Virus record (IMG/VR): IMGVR_UViG_3300047476_000521
Coordinates: 62,001-126,000 of that record
Reading direction: 5' to 3' (one strand)
DNA from: a virus
Length of the DNA: 64,000 nucleotides
Within the stretch, counting starts at the first letter, position 1. Every line of letters begins with the position of its first letter. Below are positions 1 to 8,810 of the stretch, one piece after another. The notes under the pieces were generated by a model, which saw nothing but the letters and a program-made list of their open reading frames with translations, searched no databases and had not been told where the DNA came from. The translations under genes were made by a program, and so were the position numbers.

Positions 1-3000
1 CGTATGTTGATGGTAAAATTGCTACTGCTAATGCAGCTATTACTAGTAATGCAGCTACTGCTTATTCTAATGCTATAGCTTTTGCTTCAAACGCCTCTAA
101 TATTAATACAGGAACTTTAGCAGAAGCCAGACTTCCATATCGTATGGATCAAAACGTTCGTACTAACGATACAGTTACGTTCGGTAATATTACAGTTTCT
201 GGTAATCTAACAGTTAATGGCACTACTATTACCTTACAAGGTAATACTGTTAGCTTTACTGATAATATGTTATATTTGAATCAAGGAATATCAGCGAATA
301 TCACTAATATCTCCGGTAATGGAACTTATGTAACATTTACTGCTAACAATAATTATTCTACTGGTTGGGACGTAACAATAACTGGGGTTAACCCTTCTTC
401 GTATAATGGTAATTATAATAACATTTTCTTGGCTAATGCAACGCATTTCGTAGTAGCTAACACTAATACTGCTTCTTATGTTTCTGGCGGTGTTGCTAGA
501 GGCAAAACAGATTCGAATCCAGATTTAGGTTTTGCTGCTGGTTATAATGATGGAACATATCAGCACGCCGGATTCTTTAGAGATGCATCTGATGGTATCT
601 GGAAAGTTTTTGATGGGTATTTACCAGAACCAGATCAAAGCGTATTCATCGATACTACAAATACAAGTTTTAAGGTAGCAAATTTCCAGGCAAATACATA
701 CTTTGCTGGTAATACAAGCACTAACTGGTTTGTTGCTAATGGTTCAGGAGCGTATCATACAGGAACAGTTAACGCTGCTAGTCATACAGTAGGAACTTCA
801 TTTACTGCTAATTCCACTATGACTAATACTGTTTCTTTGGTAGTTTCTACTAATACAGCTACTATCGGAACTGGAACATATTTTGTTGCCAATGGTAATG
901 TTGGTATTGGAACTTCAACACCAGGGTATAAGTTAGAGGTAAACGGCGAAACAAGAATATTGAACAATCGTTTCGCAAGCGGTTCAATTGAGGTCAATGG
1001 ATTAGGGACCGGAAATCGTTACGCTCTTATTGATTTTATAGGTGACGATACTTACACCGATTATGGTTTAAGAATCATTAGAGACAATGTTGGAGCAAAT
1101 AGCGGTTCTGAAATTAGCCATCGTGGTACAGGGCAGTTAGGATTAAAGACAATAGAAGCTGCTCCCATAACATTTTATACAAATAACGCCGAACGTATGC
1201 GAATCGCATCTGATGGAACTATATCTGTTGGAACTACAACAACAGGTTCAGTTTCTATGTTGTTTGGCGGTAATGCTCCTGCTGTCGCTGCGGCTAGAAC
1301 TTTACAAGCGGCGCAATTAATTTCGTCATCAACGACGACAAATTTTATTAATATTGCTTCTTATCCTTCTGTTGCAAACGCAGTATTTACTCTACCTAAT
1401 TTGTATCATTTTCTTGCAGGACAAGCAACATACGGTGCGTCTGCAACTATAACAAGTCAGTCTGGGTTTTATGTTGCATCATCTCTTACTGGAGCAACTA
1501 ATAACTACGGATTTCGTAGTGATATTCCTAGTGGAACTGGTCGTTGGAATGTTTACTCTGGCGGCACTGCTGATAACTTTTTTGCAGGTAATGTTGGTAT
1601 AGGAACTAATTCACCAAGCAATTTATTAGATGTTGCCGGTATGATTCGTATGAATTCGGCCACACAATTTAACGGTCTTACGATGCAGAATGGTACTTAT
1701 GAGTTTGCTAAACTCTATGGTCAGTCTGCTACAAACGACAATGGTGTTTTATCTTTAAACTTAGCGGGAACACCAAATGTTATACTAAGAGCTTCAGGAA
1801 TAAATTACATTAATGGTGGTAATGTTGGTATTGGCGTTAGCTCTCCATCTCAAAAACTTGATGTAGCTGGAATAATTACCAATCGTGGCGCTGCTTCTGT
1901 TGGTTGGGTTAATATATCCCAAGGAGATACTAGAACTGGTTTTACTGATTATATGTATGCAAATTCACAAAGCGTTGGATTTGTTGGATATGGCGACAGT
2001 ACTACCATGCTGGCTTGGGCCAGAGATGGGAAAAATTTATCTTTAGGCGCTAATAGCACTACAGTTATGTTGTTAAGCTCCAATGGTAACGTTGGTGTTG
2101 CTAATGGAATTCCTTCGCATAAATTATCAGTTAGCGGTACTGGTTATTTTGCTGACACAGTTTCAACTGCAGGTTCTTTTAGCGTAGGAACCACAGACTT
2201 TACTACAGATTTAGCATATAATACTAAGTTAGTAGTGTCAGGAACAGGACCAGTTTTATATCTAAGAGAAACTGATGGCGACGATTGGGCTCTGAGCGCT
2301 CTTTCTAATAATTTTACAATCAGATCAGTTCCAGATGTTGCAAATTCTTCTACTTGGACTGCTCCGTTTTTTGTTGGTACAGGAGCTCCGACTAATTCAT
2401 TATATGTTGCTGCTAACGGTAATGTTGGATGTGGAACTGCCTCTCCATCAACAAAACTTCATCTTTCTGGAACAGACGCTACTCTTAGAATAGATGGAAC
2501 TGGTAGTTCTGTTTCTTCTATTCAATTAAATCCCACTGCTACTGCTGGTTATCTGGGAACAATTAGTAATTATCCTCTTATTTTTGTTACTGCTTCAGGC
2601 GGTACTGAAAAAATGCGAATCGATACTGGCGGTAACGTCGCTATCGGTACTACAACAACAAATTCTAGACTAGTAGTTTCAGCAGCTGATGGCGTTCCTG
2701 CTTATTTTGCAGGAGCTACGAAGGCTGTAAGAATTGTAACAGGTACAGGAGGTTGTTCTGTTGAAGGAGTAGATAATACAGGCTACGCTTCTTATCAACC
2801 TTTAACAGTTGGTGGTTCCACTTTAACTTTCCATACTGGAGGAACTGGAAGATTATCAATCGATGCTTCTGGTAACGTTCTTCCAGGAGCAGACAATACC
2901 TATAATTTAGGTTCGCTTACTATGAGATGGGCAAACATCTATACAGGCGACTTACATCTTTCTAACGAAAACTCAAAAGGTAATGACGTTGATAAGACTA

Positions 3001-3098
3001 CTGGTAACTGGACAATCCAAGAAGGCGAAAACGATCTCTACATTATAAATAACAAAAACGGAAAAAGATTCAAATTTAAACTGGAAGAGATTCAATGA
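1..3098 (+). CDS. Tail fibre protein, 5' end outside window
   Basis: The reading frame is open from base 3, upstream of the first ATG at 144, so the N-terminus lies left of the window. The visible part is over 1000 residues, rich in Asn, Thr, Gly, Ser and Val. About six degenerate repeats of the type NGNVGIGTSTP followed by KLEVNG occur (roughly residues 253, 490, 570, 650, 750 and 830 counted from the ATG at 144), typical of trimeric beta-structured fibre shafts. The C-terminus is a compact charged segment ending FKFKLEEIQ. It overlaps the next fibre gene by 4 bp (ATGA). Role: distal tail fibre or receptor-binding shaft, inferred from composition, repeats and context. Confidence 0.85.
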   Translation, partial: YVDGKIATANAAITSNAATAYSNAIAFASNASNINTGTLAEARLPYRMDQNVRTNDTVTFGNITVSGNLTVNGTTITLQGNTVSFTDNMLYLNQGISANITNISGNGTYVTFTANNNYSTGWDVTITGVNPSSYNGNYNNIFLANATHFVVANTNTASYVSGGVARGKTDSNPDLGFAAGYNDGTYQHAGFFRDASDGIWKVFDGYLPEPDQSVFIDTTNTSFKVANFQANTYFAGNTSTNWFVANGSGAYHTGTVNAASHTVGTSFTANSTMTNTVSLVVSTNTATIGTGTYFVANGNVGIGTSTPGYKLEVNGETRILNNRFASGSIEVNGLGTGNRYALIDFIGDDTYTDYGLRIIRDNVGANSGSEISHRGTGQLGLKTIEAAPITFYTNNAERMRIASDGTISVGTTTTGSVSMLFGGNAPAVAAARTLQAAQLISSSTTTNFINIASYPSVANAVFTLPNLYHFLAGQATYGASATITSQSGFYVASSLTGATNNYGFRSDIPSGTGRWNVYSGGTADNFFAGNVGIGTNSPSNLLDVAGMIRMNSATQFNGLTMQNGTYEFAKLYGQSATNDNGVLSLNLAGTPNVILRASGINYINGGNVGIGVSSPSQKLDVAGIITNRGAASVGWVNISQGDTRTGFTDYMYANSQSVGFVGYGDSTTMLAWARDGKNLSLGANSTTVMLLSSNGNVGVANGIPSHKLSVSGTGYFADTVSTAGSFSVGTTDFTTDLAYNTKLVVSGTGPVLYLRETDGDDWALSALSNNFTIRSVPDVANSSTWTAPFFVGTGAPTNSLYVAANGNVGCGTASPSTKLHLSGTDATLRIDGTGSSVSSIQLNPTATAGYLGTISNYPLIFVTASGGTEKMRIDTGGNVAIGTTTTNSRLVVSAADGVPAYFAGATKAVRIVTGTGGCSVEGVDNTGYASYQPLTVGGSTLTFHTGGTGRLSIDASGNVLPGADNTYNLGSLTMRWANIYTGDLHLSNENSKGNDVDKTTGNWTIQEGENDLYIINNKNGKRFKFKLEEIQ

Positions 3099-6000
3099 CC
3101 TTATTTGTTGGTAATTCCACAGTAAACACTTCTATAAATGCAAATACTGCTAGTATTTTTGCTAATAGTACTGCGACTGCTTTATTTGTTGCCGCTAATG
3201 GAACTGTCGGAGTCGGAACGTCTTCTACTGGTTCGGCTAGATTAAATGTAAACGGCAAAGTATCTGCTTCGCAACTGGGAACAGAAAGCGGTAATCTTTT
3301 AATAGATACTGCAGGTAATGCGGGTACAATTACTCTTGGTTCAAGTTTCTTAGTAATACCTTCTAATGGTAATATTGGTATTGCAACTACCTCACCTCGT
3401 AACAAACTATCAATAGGAACTATTACTTCAACATCAACAGCAACTCCAGATGTAATTGATATAGGAGGCACATACAACAGCAGTGCTGGCAGCGCACCAA
3501 AACTTCGTGTGTGGACTGACGGCTCTAGTCATTATGGTATTGGTGTTTCTACTAATCAGATGGAATTTACTACGCAAGCAGGCGGAGCTCAAGTTTGGTA
3601 TACTGATGGTACCGAAAAAATGCGTTTGTCTTCTAATGGTAATGTGCGTATAGGTTCCGCTACAGCATCAGTAAGGTTTACTGTTGGAGATGGCGGGGAT
3701 AATCAATCAGGTCCAGGAACAGCGCAGATTGTTCTAAATGGTGCAGGAACAACTCCTTCAGTAACAGGTAAACCTACTTTATTCCATAAAGCAAATATTG
3801 GTTTAGGTTTACACTCAGATTCAGCAATGTCATTTACTGTTGCTGGTGCGGCTTACACTGAAGCAATGAGAATCGCTTCAAGTGGTAGTATTACTGGATA
3901 TGTCGATATTCGTTCTCCTATCTTTTATGACAGTAATAATACAAGTTTTTATGTTGATGCTGCATCCGCTTCTAGATTTAGTTCAATATATTCAGATCAA
4001 TATAGAATATTGAACAGCGGCGTTTTCATTTGGCAGCATGATAGCGCAGCAGCTAATAATAAGTTTTGGGATACATACTCAGGAAGCGATGGTACATTAA
4101 ACTTTAGAACAGTCAATGATACATATACAGCGGCGGTAAATTGGTTAACTGTAACACGCACTGGTAATTCTCCTCAAGTCATATCACTTGGCGGAACTTA
4201 TACGGCAGCGGCAGGTTCTGTAAGATCACCACTCTTCTACGATAGCGACAATACTGGTTACTATATTGACGGCGCAGGAACGTCCGTTTTGAATGCTGCT
4301 ACTTTTGCAGGTTTACATACAATTGATAGTCTTGGTATTATTGCTAGAACCGGTGGTGGTAACTATGGTGTTCGAATTTATCCCGGCGGTGGAACATCGG
4401 CTGTCAATGCCGTTCTACAATTCACAAATGCTGCACAAAATGTACAATGGGGAACACTCAACTTTGATGGTACCGCTGGCAGCGTAGGTACAGATACCGC
4501 TGTTCCTTTTTATATTAGGTCAAATGCGTCTAATAGAATCACCCTTCTTAGCGGCGGCAACGTTGGTGTAGGAACAATTTCACCCTCGACAAATTTTCAA
4601 GTTGTTGGTACTAGTTGGCTTGGTGGTTCAACAAATACCCAATCTACGATTGCAATTTATAGTCAAAACGCAACTTCTGCTAGTATAGAAGCGTTTGATC
4701 CAACAAATTCTGCCACAAAACGTGATATAGGTATTTCTGCTTTTGGTGGTAACGTTGGAATAGGAACTCAAAGCCCGACTCAAAAATTGACAGTTAGTGG
4801 TACAGGAAACGCTACTGGCGATTTCAGAGCGCCTATTTTCTATGACAGTGACAATACTGCTTACTATATGAATCCTAACGATTGGTCGAATTTTGGTGGT
4901 CTCTACGTTGATTGGGGCGTCATAACTTTCCAGTCCACCAAGCACAAGCGTATCACATCAAACGATGGTGGTGGTAACTGGAACTTCCGTGCAGGTAACT
5001 ACATGGATGGTTCGCTAAAGTATATCAACAACAGTGCAAATAGTGGTGCTGCTACTATCTCATTCTCTGTAGATAGCTCCGATGGATACATTAGTTTTCT
5101 CACTGCACCGATTGGTGTTGCTGGAGCAAACGTTTCGTATACCGGAACAGCATATCTAGATCGATATGGTACCTTTGGAACAAGTAACGATTTCAGAGCG
5201 CCTATCTTTTATGATAGTAATAATACTGCTTATTATTCTGATCCTAATGGTACATCAGTATTAACTAGAGTATCGCTATGGTCCGGAACAACTTCTGCAT
5301 TACATATCAACGACGTTGCAGGAGCAGCATCCTACAACAATATCATGTCAGCAGCAAACGATGGTGGCACTAAACTTGTTGCATTCGTTAACGGTTCTAC
5401 AAGAAATACTGATGGTGGTAATAATGCTGTTGTTATAAGAAACGATGGAGGACCATTTGTTCTTGGTTCTACTTCGCAGATAACAACTGTTGCAGGTTCG
5501 TATGTAGGTATTCCCACTGATCTTATCATATCTGGTGGTGTTGACGCCATTCAATTTAATAATGCTACAAGCAACTATATCACTTGGAATACTGCTGGCG
5601 TTGCTGCTCCAACTTTTACTACTCGTTCTGCTGGAACCAAGTTAGTATTATATCCATCTCTTGCCGCTTCTGCTGCTGATTATGCTATTGGTATTGAGAA
5701 TAACACTTTATGGAATTCTGTAATTAATACTGGAGCGCAGTTCAAATGGTATGGCGGAACTACGCTCGCCCTAACCCTTTCTGGTGCTGGTTTGTTGACT
5801 ATTGTTAATAGTCAAATAGCCAATCTAGGATCCACTTCGCTTAATAGTTTTGCAACAGCAGCAACAGCTACAGAAGGTCAGTTAATTGCTAATTTCACTG
5901 GTCAAAACTCTGCTTATCTATTCAATAACTCTACATTCTGGGGATTATATTCTGGTTCTGGCGGAGGCATTATTGCTTGGGATAGAGGTAATACTAGAGT

Positions 6001-7543
6001 CAACATAGCAAGCGGTGGTGGATTTGCGCAAATAAGCGGTTCTGCAAGAGCACCAATCTTCTACGATTCTGATGATACTATTAGTCGTTGGACTAGTAAT
6101 GATTTTGTTCTTAGAGGAACATCGCCAACAATTTTCTTACGAGATACAGATCATAATTCAGCAATGATTCATTGTAATTCTAATTTGTTATACGTTCTTA
6201 GAGGCGGCGTTGATACAGAAACTTGGGCGCAAGTTAATTCTCAATGGCCTCTCACCATAAATCTCACAAACAACGATGCTGTTTTTGGTGGTACTCTTTC
6301 TTCTGTTGGTGCTGCATATTCTCCTATTTACTATGATAGGGATAATACTGCATATTATGTTAATGGCAATGGAACTTCTCTACTAAGTTCATTGTCTCTT
6401 CAAGATGTCGGTGGTCTATGGGCAAGAGCTGGTTATTCTGATGGATATCATGATATTACATTCCGTGGTTATCCATCAACATTTGGCGCTTTTCCTGCGA
6501 CAACTATTGCTGATGTTATGGCATTTAGTGATTGGGGTGGTGATTTCAGGTTCTATCATAAGACAAGCACTGTCTTAACACATTTAGCACACATCACGAC
6601 AGATTATCTATGGCATTATTCTAATATAAGAACACCTATCTTCTATGATAGCAACGATACAAATTATTATTTGAACCCCAATGGTGGTAGTCAAGTAGCA
6701 GGGCATTTTAGAATTGGACCATACGCAGGTTCTGCAACTACTGGTAATGTTACTGGCTTAGAAATTATGAACGCTGGTGGTACTGGCGATTCAAATCTTG
6801 CTGCTATTTCTTTTCACTGTCAGGGCACATATGGTGCTCATATGCATCTTCGTGCTGATGGAGTGTTTGGTATTGGTGGATGGTCAGCTTCTTCATATCG
6901 TTGGTATGTCGATTTACCAAACTCTATTACATATATGACCAACCAATCACGTTCTAATATACATTACGATCTTGATGATACAAACTATTATGTAGACCCT
7001 AACAGCACCACAAGACTAAACAATCTAACTGTTGTCGGAACAGGCAGTAAGACTCTTATTGCAACTCTTACAGCATCAAATTCTGCAACCCTTTCCACAA
7101 CAGCACTAAGCGGATATAGATATTATGAAATTATTTTCACAAATATCGTTCCTGTAACAACATCAACGAATCTAAGATTACAGTTTTATAGTAATGGTTC
7201 GTATCAAGCAGCAAATTATCTAAACTATCTTGCTGTGTTCAACACAGGAGGTTCAACAGCAGGAGCGTCCACAACTTATGTTGATCTTTCAGCAGGTAAC
7301 AGAGTTTCTAATACAGCAAGTAATGGATTTACGGGTACAGTTTTATTGACAAACGCTAACCAAGCAACTGGTTTCAAACAATACATAGTCGATTCCGGAG
7401 GTTTAGATTCAAGCACTGCAGGATATTGTAGATGTTGGGGTACAGGTTCTTTGAATGTTACTACAACGATTACAGGTCTTCAGGTCTATATGTCATCTGG
7501 TAATATTTCAACTGGCGTTATTCAAATTTGGGGATGGAACTAA
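3095..7543 (+). CDS. Giant tail fibre protein with FYDSxNTxYY repeats
   Basis: 1482 residues, translationally coupled to the preceding fibre through ATGA. About eight copies of a motif like PIFYDSDNTAYYMNPN are spread through the protein, plus a few NVGIGT-type repeats shared with the upstream fibre. Both repeat types are known from long phage fibres, where they form modular beta shafts. The last about 150 residues lose the repeats and look like a globular beta domain. No S74 chaperone signature is visible at its end. Probable receptor-binding long tail fibre; exact T4 equivalence cannot be assigned. Confidence 0.85.
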   Translation: MTLFVGNSTVNTSINANTASIFANSTATALFVAANGTVGVGTSSTGSARLNVNGKVSASQLGTESGNLLIDTAGNAGTITLGSSFLVIPSNGNIGIATTSPRNKLSIGTITSTSTATPDVIDIGGTYNSSAGSAPKLRVWTDGSSHYGIGVSTNQMEFTTQAGGAQVWYTDGTEKMRLSSNGNVRIGSATASVRFTVGDGGDNQSGPGTAQIVLNGAGTTPSVTGKPTLFHKANIGLGLHSDSAMSFTVAGAAYTEAMRIASSGSITGYVDIRSPIFYDSNNTSFYVDAASASRFSSIYSDQYRILNSGVFIWQHDSAAANNKFWDTYSGSDGTLNFRTVNDTYTAAVNWLTVTRTGNSPQVISLGGTYTAAAGSVRSPLFYDSDNTGYYIDGAGTSVLNAATFAGLHTIDSLGIIARTGGGNYGVRIYPGGGTSAVNAVLQFTNAAQNVQWGTLNFDGTAGSVGTDTAVPFYIRSNASNRITLLSGGNVGVGTISPSTNFQVVGTSWLGGSTNTQSTIAIYSQNATSASIEAFDPTNSATKRDIGISAFGGNVGIGTQSPTQKLTVSGTGNATGDFRAPIFYDSDNTAYYMNPNDWSNFGGLYVDWGVITFQSTKHKRITSNDGGGNWNFRAGNYMDGSLKYINNSANSGAATISFSVDSSDGYISFLTAPIGVAGANVSYTGTAYLDRYGTFGTSNDFRAPIFYDSNNTAYYSDPNGTSVLTRVSLWSGTTSALHINDVAGAASYNNIMSAANDGGTKLVAFVNGSTRNTDGGNNAVVIRNDGGPFVLGSTSQITTVAGSYVGIPTDLIISGGVDAIQFNNATSNYITWNTAGVAAPTFTTRSAGTKLVLYPSLAASAADYAIGIENNTLWNSVINTGAQFKWYGGTTLALTLSGAGLLTIVNSQIANLGSTSLNSFATAATATEGQLIANFTGQNSAYLFNNSTFWGLYSGSGGGIIAWDRGNTRVNIASGGGFAQISGSARAPIFYDSDDTISRWTSNDFVLRGTSPTIFLRDTDHNSAMIHCNSNLLYVLRGGVDTETWAQVNSQWPLTINLTNNDAVFGGTLSSVGAAYSPIYYDRDNTAYYVNGNGTSLLSSLSLQDVGGLWARAGYSDGYHDITFRGYPSTFGAFPATTIADVMAFSDWGGDFRFYHKTSTVLTHLAHITTDYLWHYSNIRTPIFYDSNDTNYYLNPNGGSQVAGHFRIGPYAGSATTGNVTGLEIMNAGGTGDSNLAAISFHCQGTYGAHMHLRADGVFGIGGWSASSYRWYVDLPNSITYMTNQSRSNIHYDLDDTNYYVDPNSTTRLNNLTVVGTGSKTLIATLTASNSATLSTTALSGYRYYEIIFTNIVPVTTSTNLRLQFYSNGSYQAANYLNYLAVFNTGGSTAGASTTYVDLSAGNRVSNTASNGFTGTVLLTNANQATGFKQYIVDSGGLDSSTAGYCRCWGTGSLNVTTTITGLQVYMSSGNISTGVIQIWGWN

Positions 7544-7989
7544 TGACACTCAATTATAAATCTAGAAACGATACTGAAGCTGTAGTTCGTCTAACCGATG
7601 GAGCAATCATCGGTCCTGAAAACGAAACAGAATGGGAAGAATATCAAACTTGGTTATCTGAAGGTAATACACCAGAAGAACCAGAATCAGAGTTACTTCC
7701 TGTTCCCTCGACAATATCAGATCGTCAGTTTTTTCAACAGGCAGCTATACTTGGTGTTATTTCACAAGCAGAAGCATTGGCCGCTGTTCAGACTGGCACA
7801 ATTCCAACAGTTCTTCAAAGTATTGTTGATGGAATACAAAATTCGTCTGAAAAGTTTGCAGCAACAATGTTGTTAGCAGGAGCAACAGTATTTGAGAGAA
7901 ATCATCCATTCACTAATGCTGTTGGCAACGCTTTAGGTTGGTCAACTCAACAGATTGATCAGTTTTTCATTGACGCAGCAAAGTTATAA
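7543..7989 (+). CDS. Hypothetical protein after tail fibre
   Basis: 148 residues if started at the ATG that overlaps the fibre stop (TAATG), preferred over the in-frame ATG 15 bp upstream because of the coupling. The N-terminal half is acidic, with a run ESELLPVPSTISDRQF, and the C-terminal half is alanine-rich and helical. Such small proteins directly after fibre genes are often fibre assembly helpers or minor virion proteins, but no family is recognised with certainty. Confidence 0.7.
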   Translation: MTLNYKSRNDTEAVVRLTDGAIIGPENETEWEEYQTWLSEGNTPEEPESELLPVPSTISDRQFFQQAAILGVISQAEALAAVQTGTIPTVLQSIVDGIQNSSEKFAATMLLAGATVFERNHPFTNAVGNALGWSTQQIDQFFIDAAKL

Positions 7990-7995
7990 TTCAAC

Positions 7996-8003
7996 CTAAA
8001 TAT
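7996..8003 (+). promoter_or_regulatory. Possible late promoter (CTAAATAT)
   Basis: CTAAATATAAAAT sits 25-35 bp upstream of the ATG at 8033, at the spacing seen for the better TATAAATA boxes in this window. It departs from the consensus, so it is a weak candidate for gp55-dependent late transcription of the two small paralogues. Confidence 0.4.
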
Positions 8004-8032
8004 AAAATATCGCATTAAAGGAGATAGAAATT

Positions 8033-8428
8033 ATGGCTATTACATACACTTGGGAAGTTACTGGTATGAAAACCACAACTTTCAACGATACTCCTGATAT
8101 AGTCGTTCAGACTTATTGGAAGAAAATTGGTACTGATGAAAATGGTAATGAAGGAACTTTTAGTGGAGCCACTCCATTTCCTCTCAATAACATGCCTGCC
8201 GGGACATCATTTATTCCTTTCGAAGATTTGACAGAGGCAGATGTTCTATCATGGATTCAAGCAGTTGTTGTTGGTAATTATGCAGATCACGTTAATGGTC
8301 AAATTCTAAAACAGATCAACGAAAAGAAAAATCCAATCGTTGAGCCACCATTACCATGGGCTCCTGTTACTAATACTGCTGTAAGTAATACAGCACCTGT
8401 AACTAATACATCAACAAGTAATACTTAA
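8033..8428 (+). CDS. Small structural-region protein, paralogue A
   Basis: 131 residues, preceded by AAAGGAG. It starts MAITYTWEVTGMK and is clearly related to the next gene: both have an aromatic-rich start (YTWEV / YDWSI), a central YWKK..G.DE.G.EG.F or IWRKRGVDEEGHEG.F block, the block EADV..W, and a DHVN..I.KQI.EKK..V segment ending in PW. The C-terminal tail is a low-complexity NTAVSNTAPVTNT repeat found only in this copy. Function unknown; its place between fibre genes suggests a minor tail or fibre-associated protein. Confidence 0.75.
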   Translation: MAITYTWEVTGMKTTTFNDTPDIVVQTYWKKIGTDENGNEGTFSGATPFPLNNMPAGTSFIPFEDLTEADVLSWIQAVVVGNYADHVNGQILKQINEKKNPIVEPPLPWAPVTNTAVSNTAPVTNTSTSNT

Positions 8429-8429
8429 A

Positions 8430-8783
8430 ATGACTATCAAATATGACTGGTCTATTGTTTCTCTGAAATACAAGAAAAACGATAAAGACGAAGATATAAT
8501 TACTGAAGTTATATGGAGAAAACGAGGCGTCGACGAAGAGGGCCATGAAGGCTCTTTCGAAGGTTTGTTAGATCCAAAAACTGTTACATACCCAGATAAT
8601 TATAAGTTTCTGCCTTATAATAAGTTAAAAGAAGCAGATGTTATTAAATGGGTAAAGATGTTTGTTTCTGAATCTTTAGACGATCATGTTAATAACATTA
8701 TCGCCAAACAAATAGAAGAAAAGAAACTAATTGTAGTAGAAGATACATTTCCTTGGTCAAAGGGAAATAAAAAGAATAAATAA
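8430..8783 (+). CDS. Small structural-region protein, paralogue B
   Basis: 117 residues, starting 2 bp after the stop of paralogue A. It shares the same pattern of conserved blocks but has a lysine-rich tail (SKGNKKNK) instead of the Asn-Thr tail. The pair looks like an old tandem duplication, with identity concentrated in the central EEGHEG and DDHVNN blocks. No enzymatic motif is visible. Function unknown. Confidence 0.75.
   Translation: MTIKYDWSIVSLKYKKNDKDEDIITEVIWRKRGVDEEGHEGSFEGLLDPKTVTYPDNYKFLPYNKLKEADVIKWVKMFVSESLDDHVNNIIAKQIEEKKLIVVEDTFPWSKGNKKNK
8776..8783 (+). promoter_or_regulatory. Possible late promoter (ATAAATAA)
   Basis: ATAAATAA lies 28-35 bp upstream of the fibre gene at 8811, overlapping the stop codon of the preceding gene. 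It matches the core of the TATAAATA late box but not its first base. Confidence 0.45.
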
Positions 8784-8810
8784 TAAAAATACCATAGGGG
8801 ATAGGGAACC

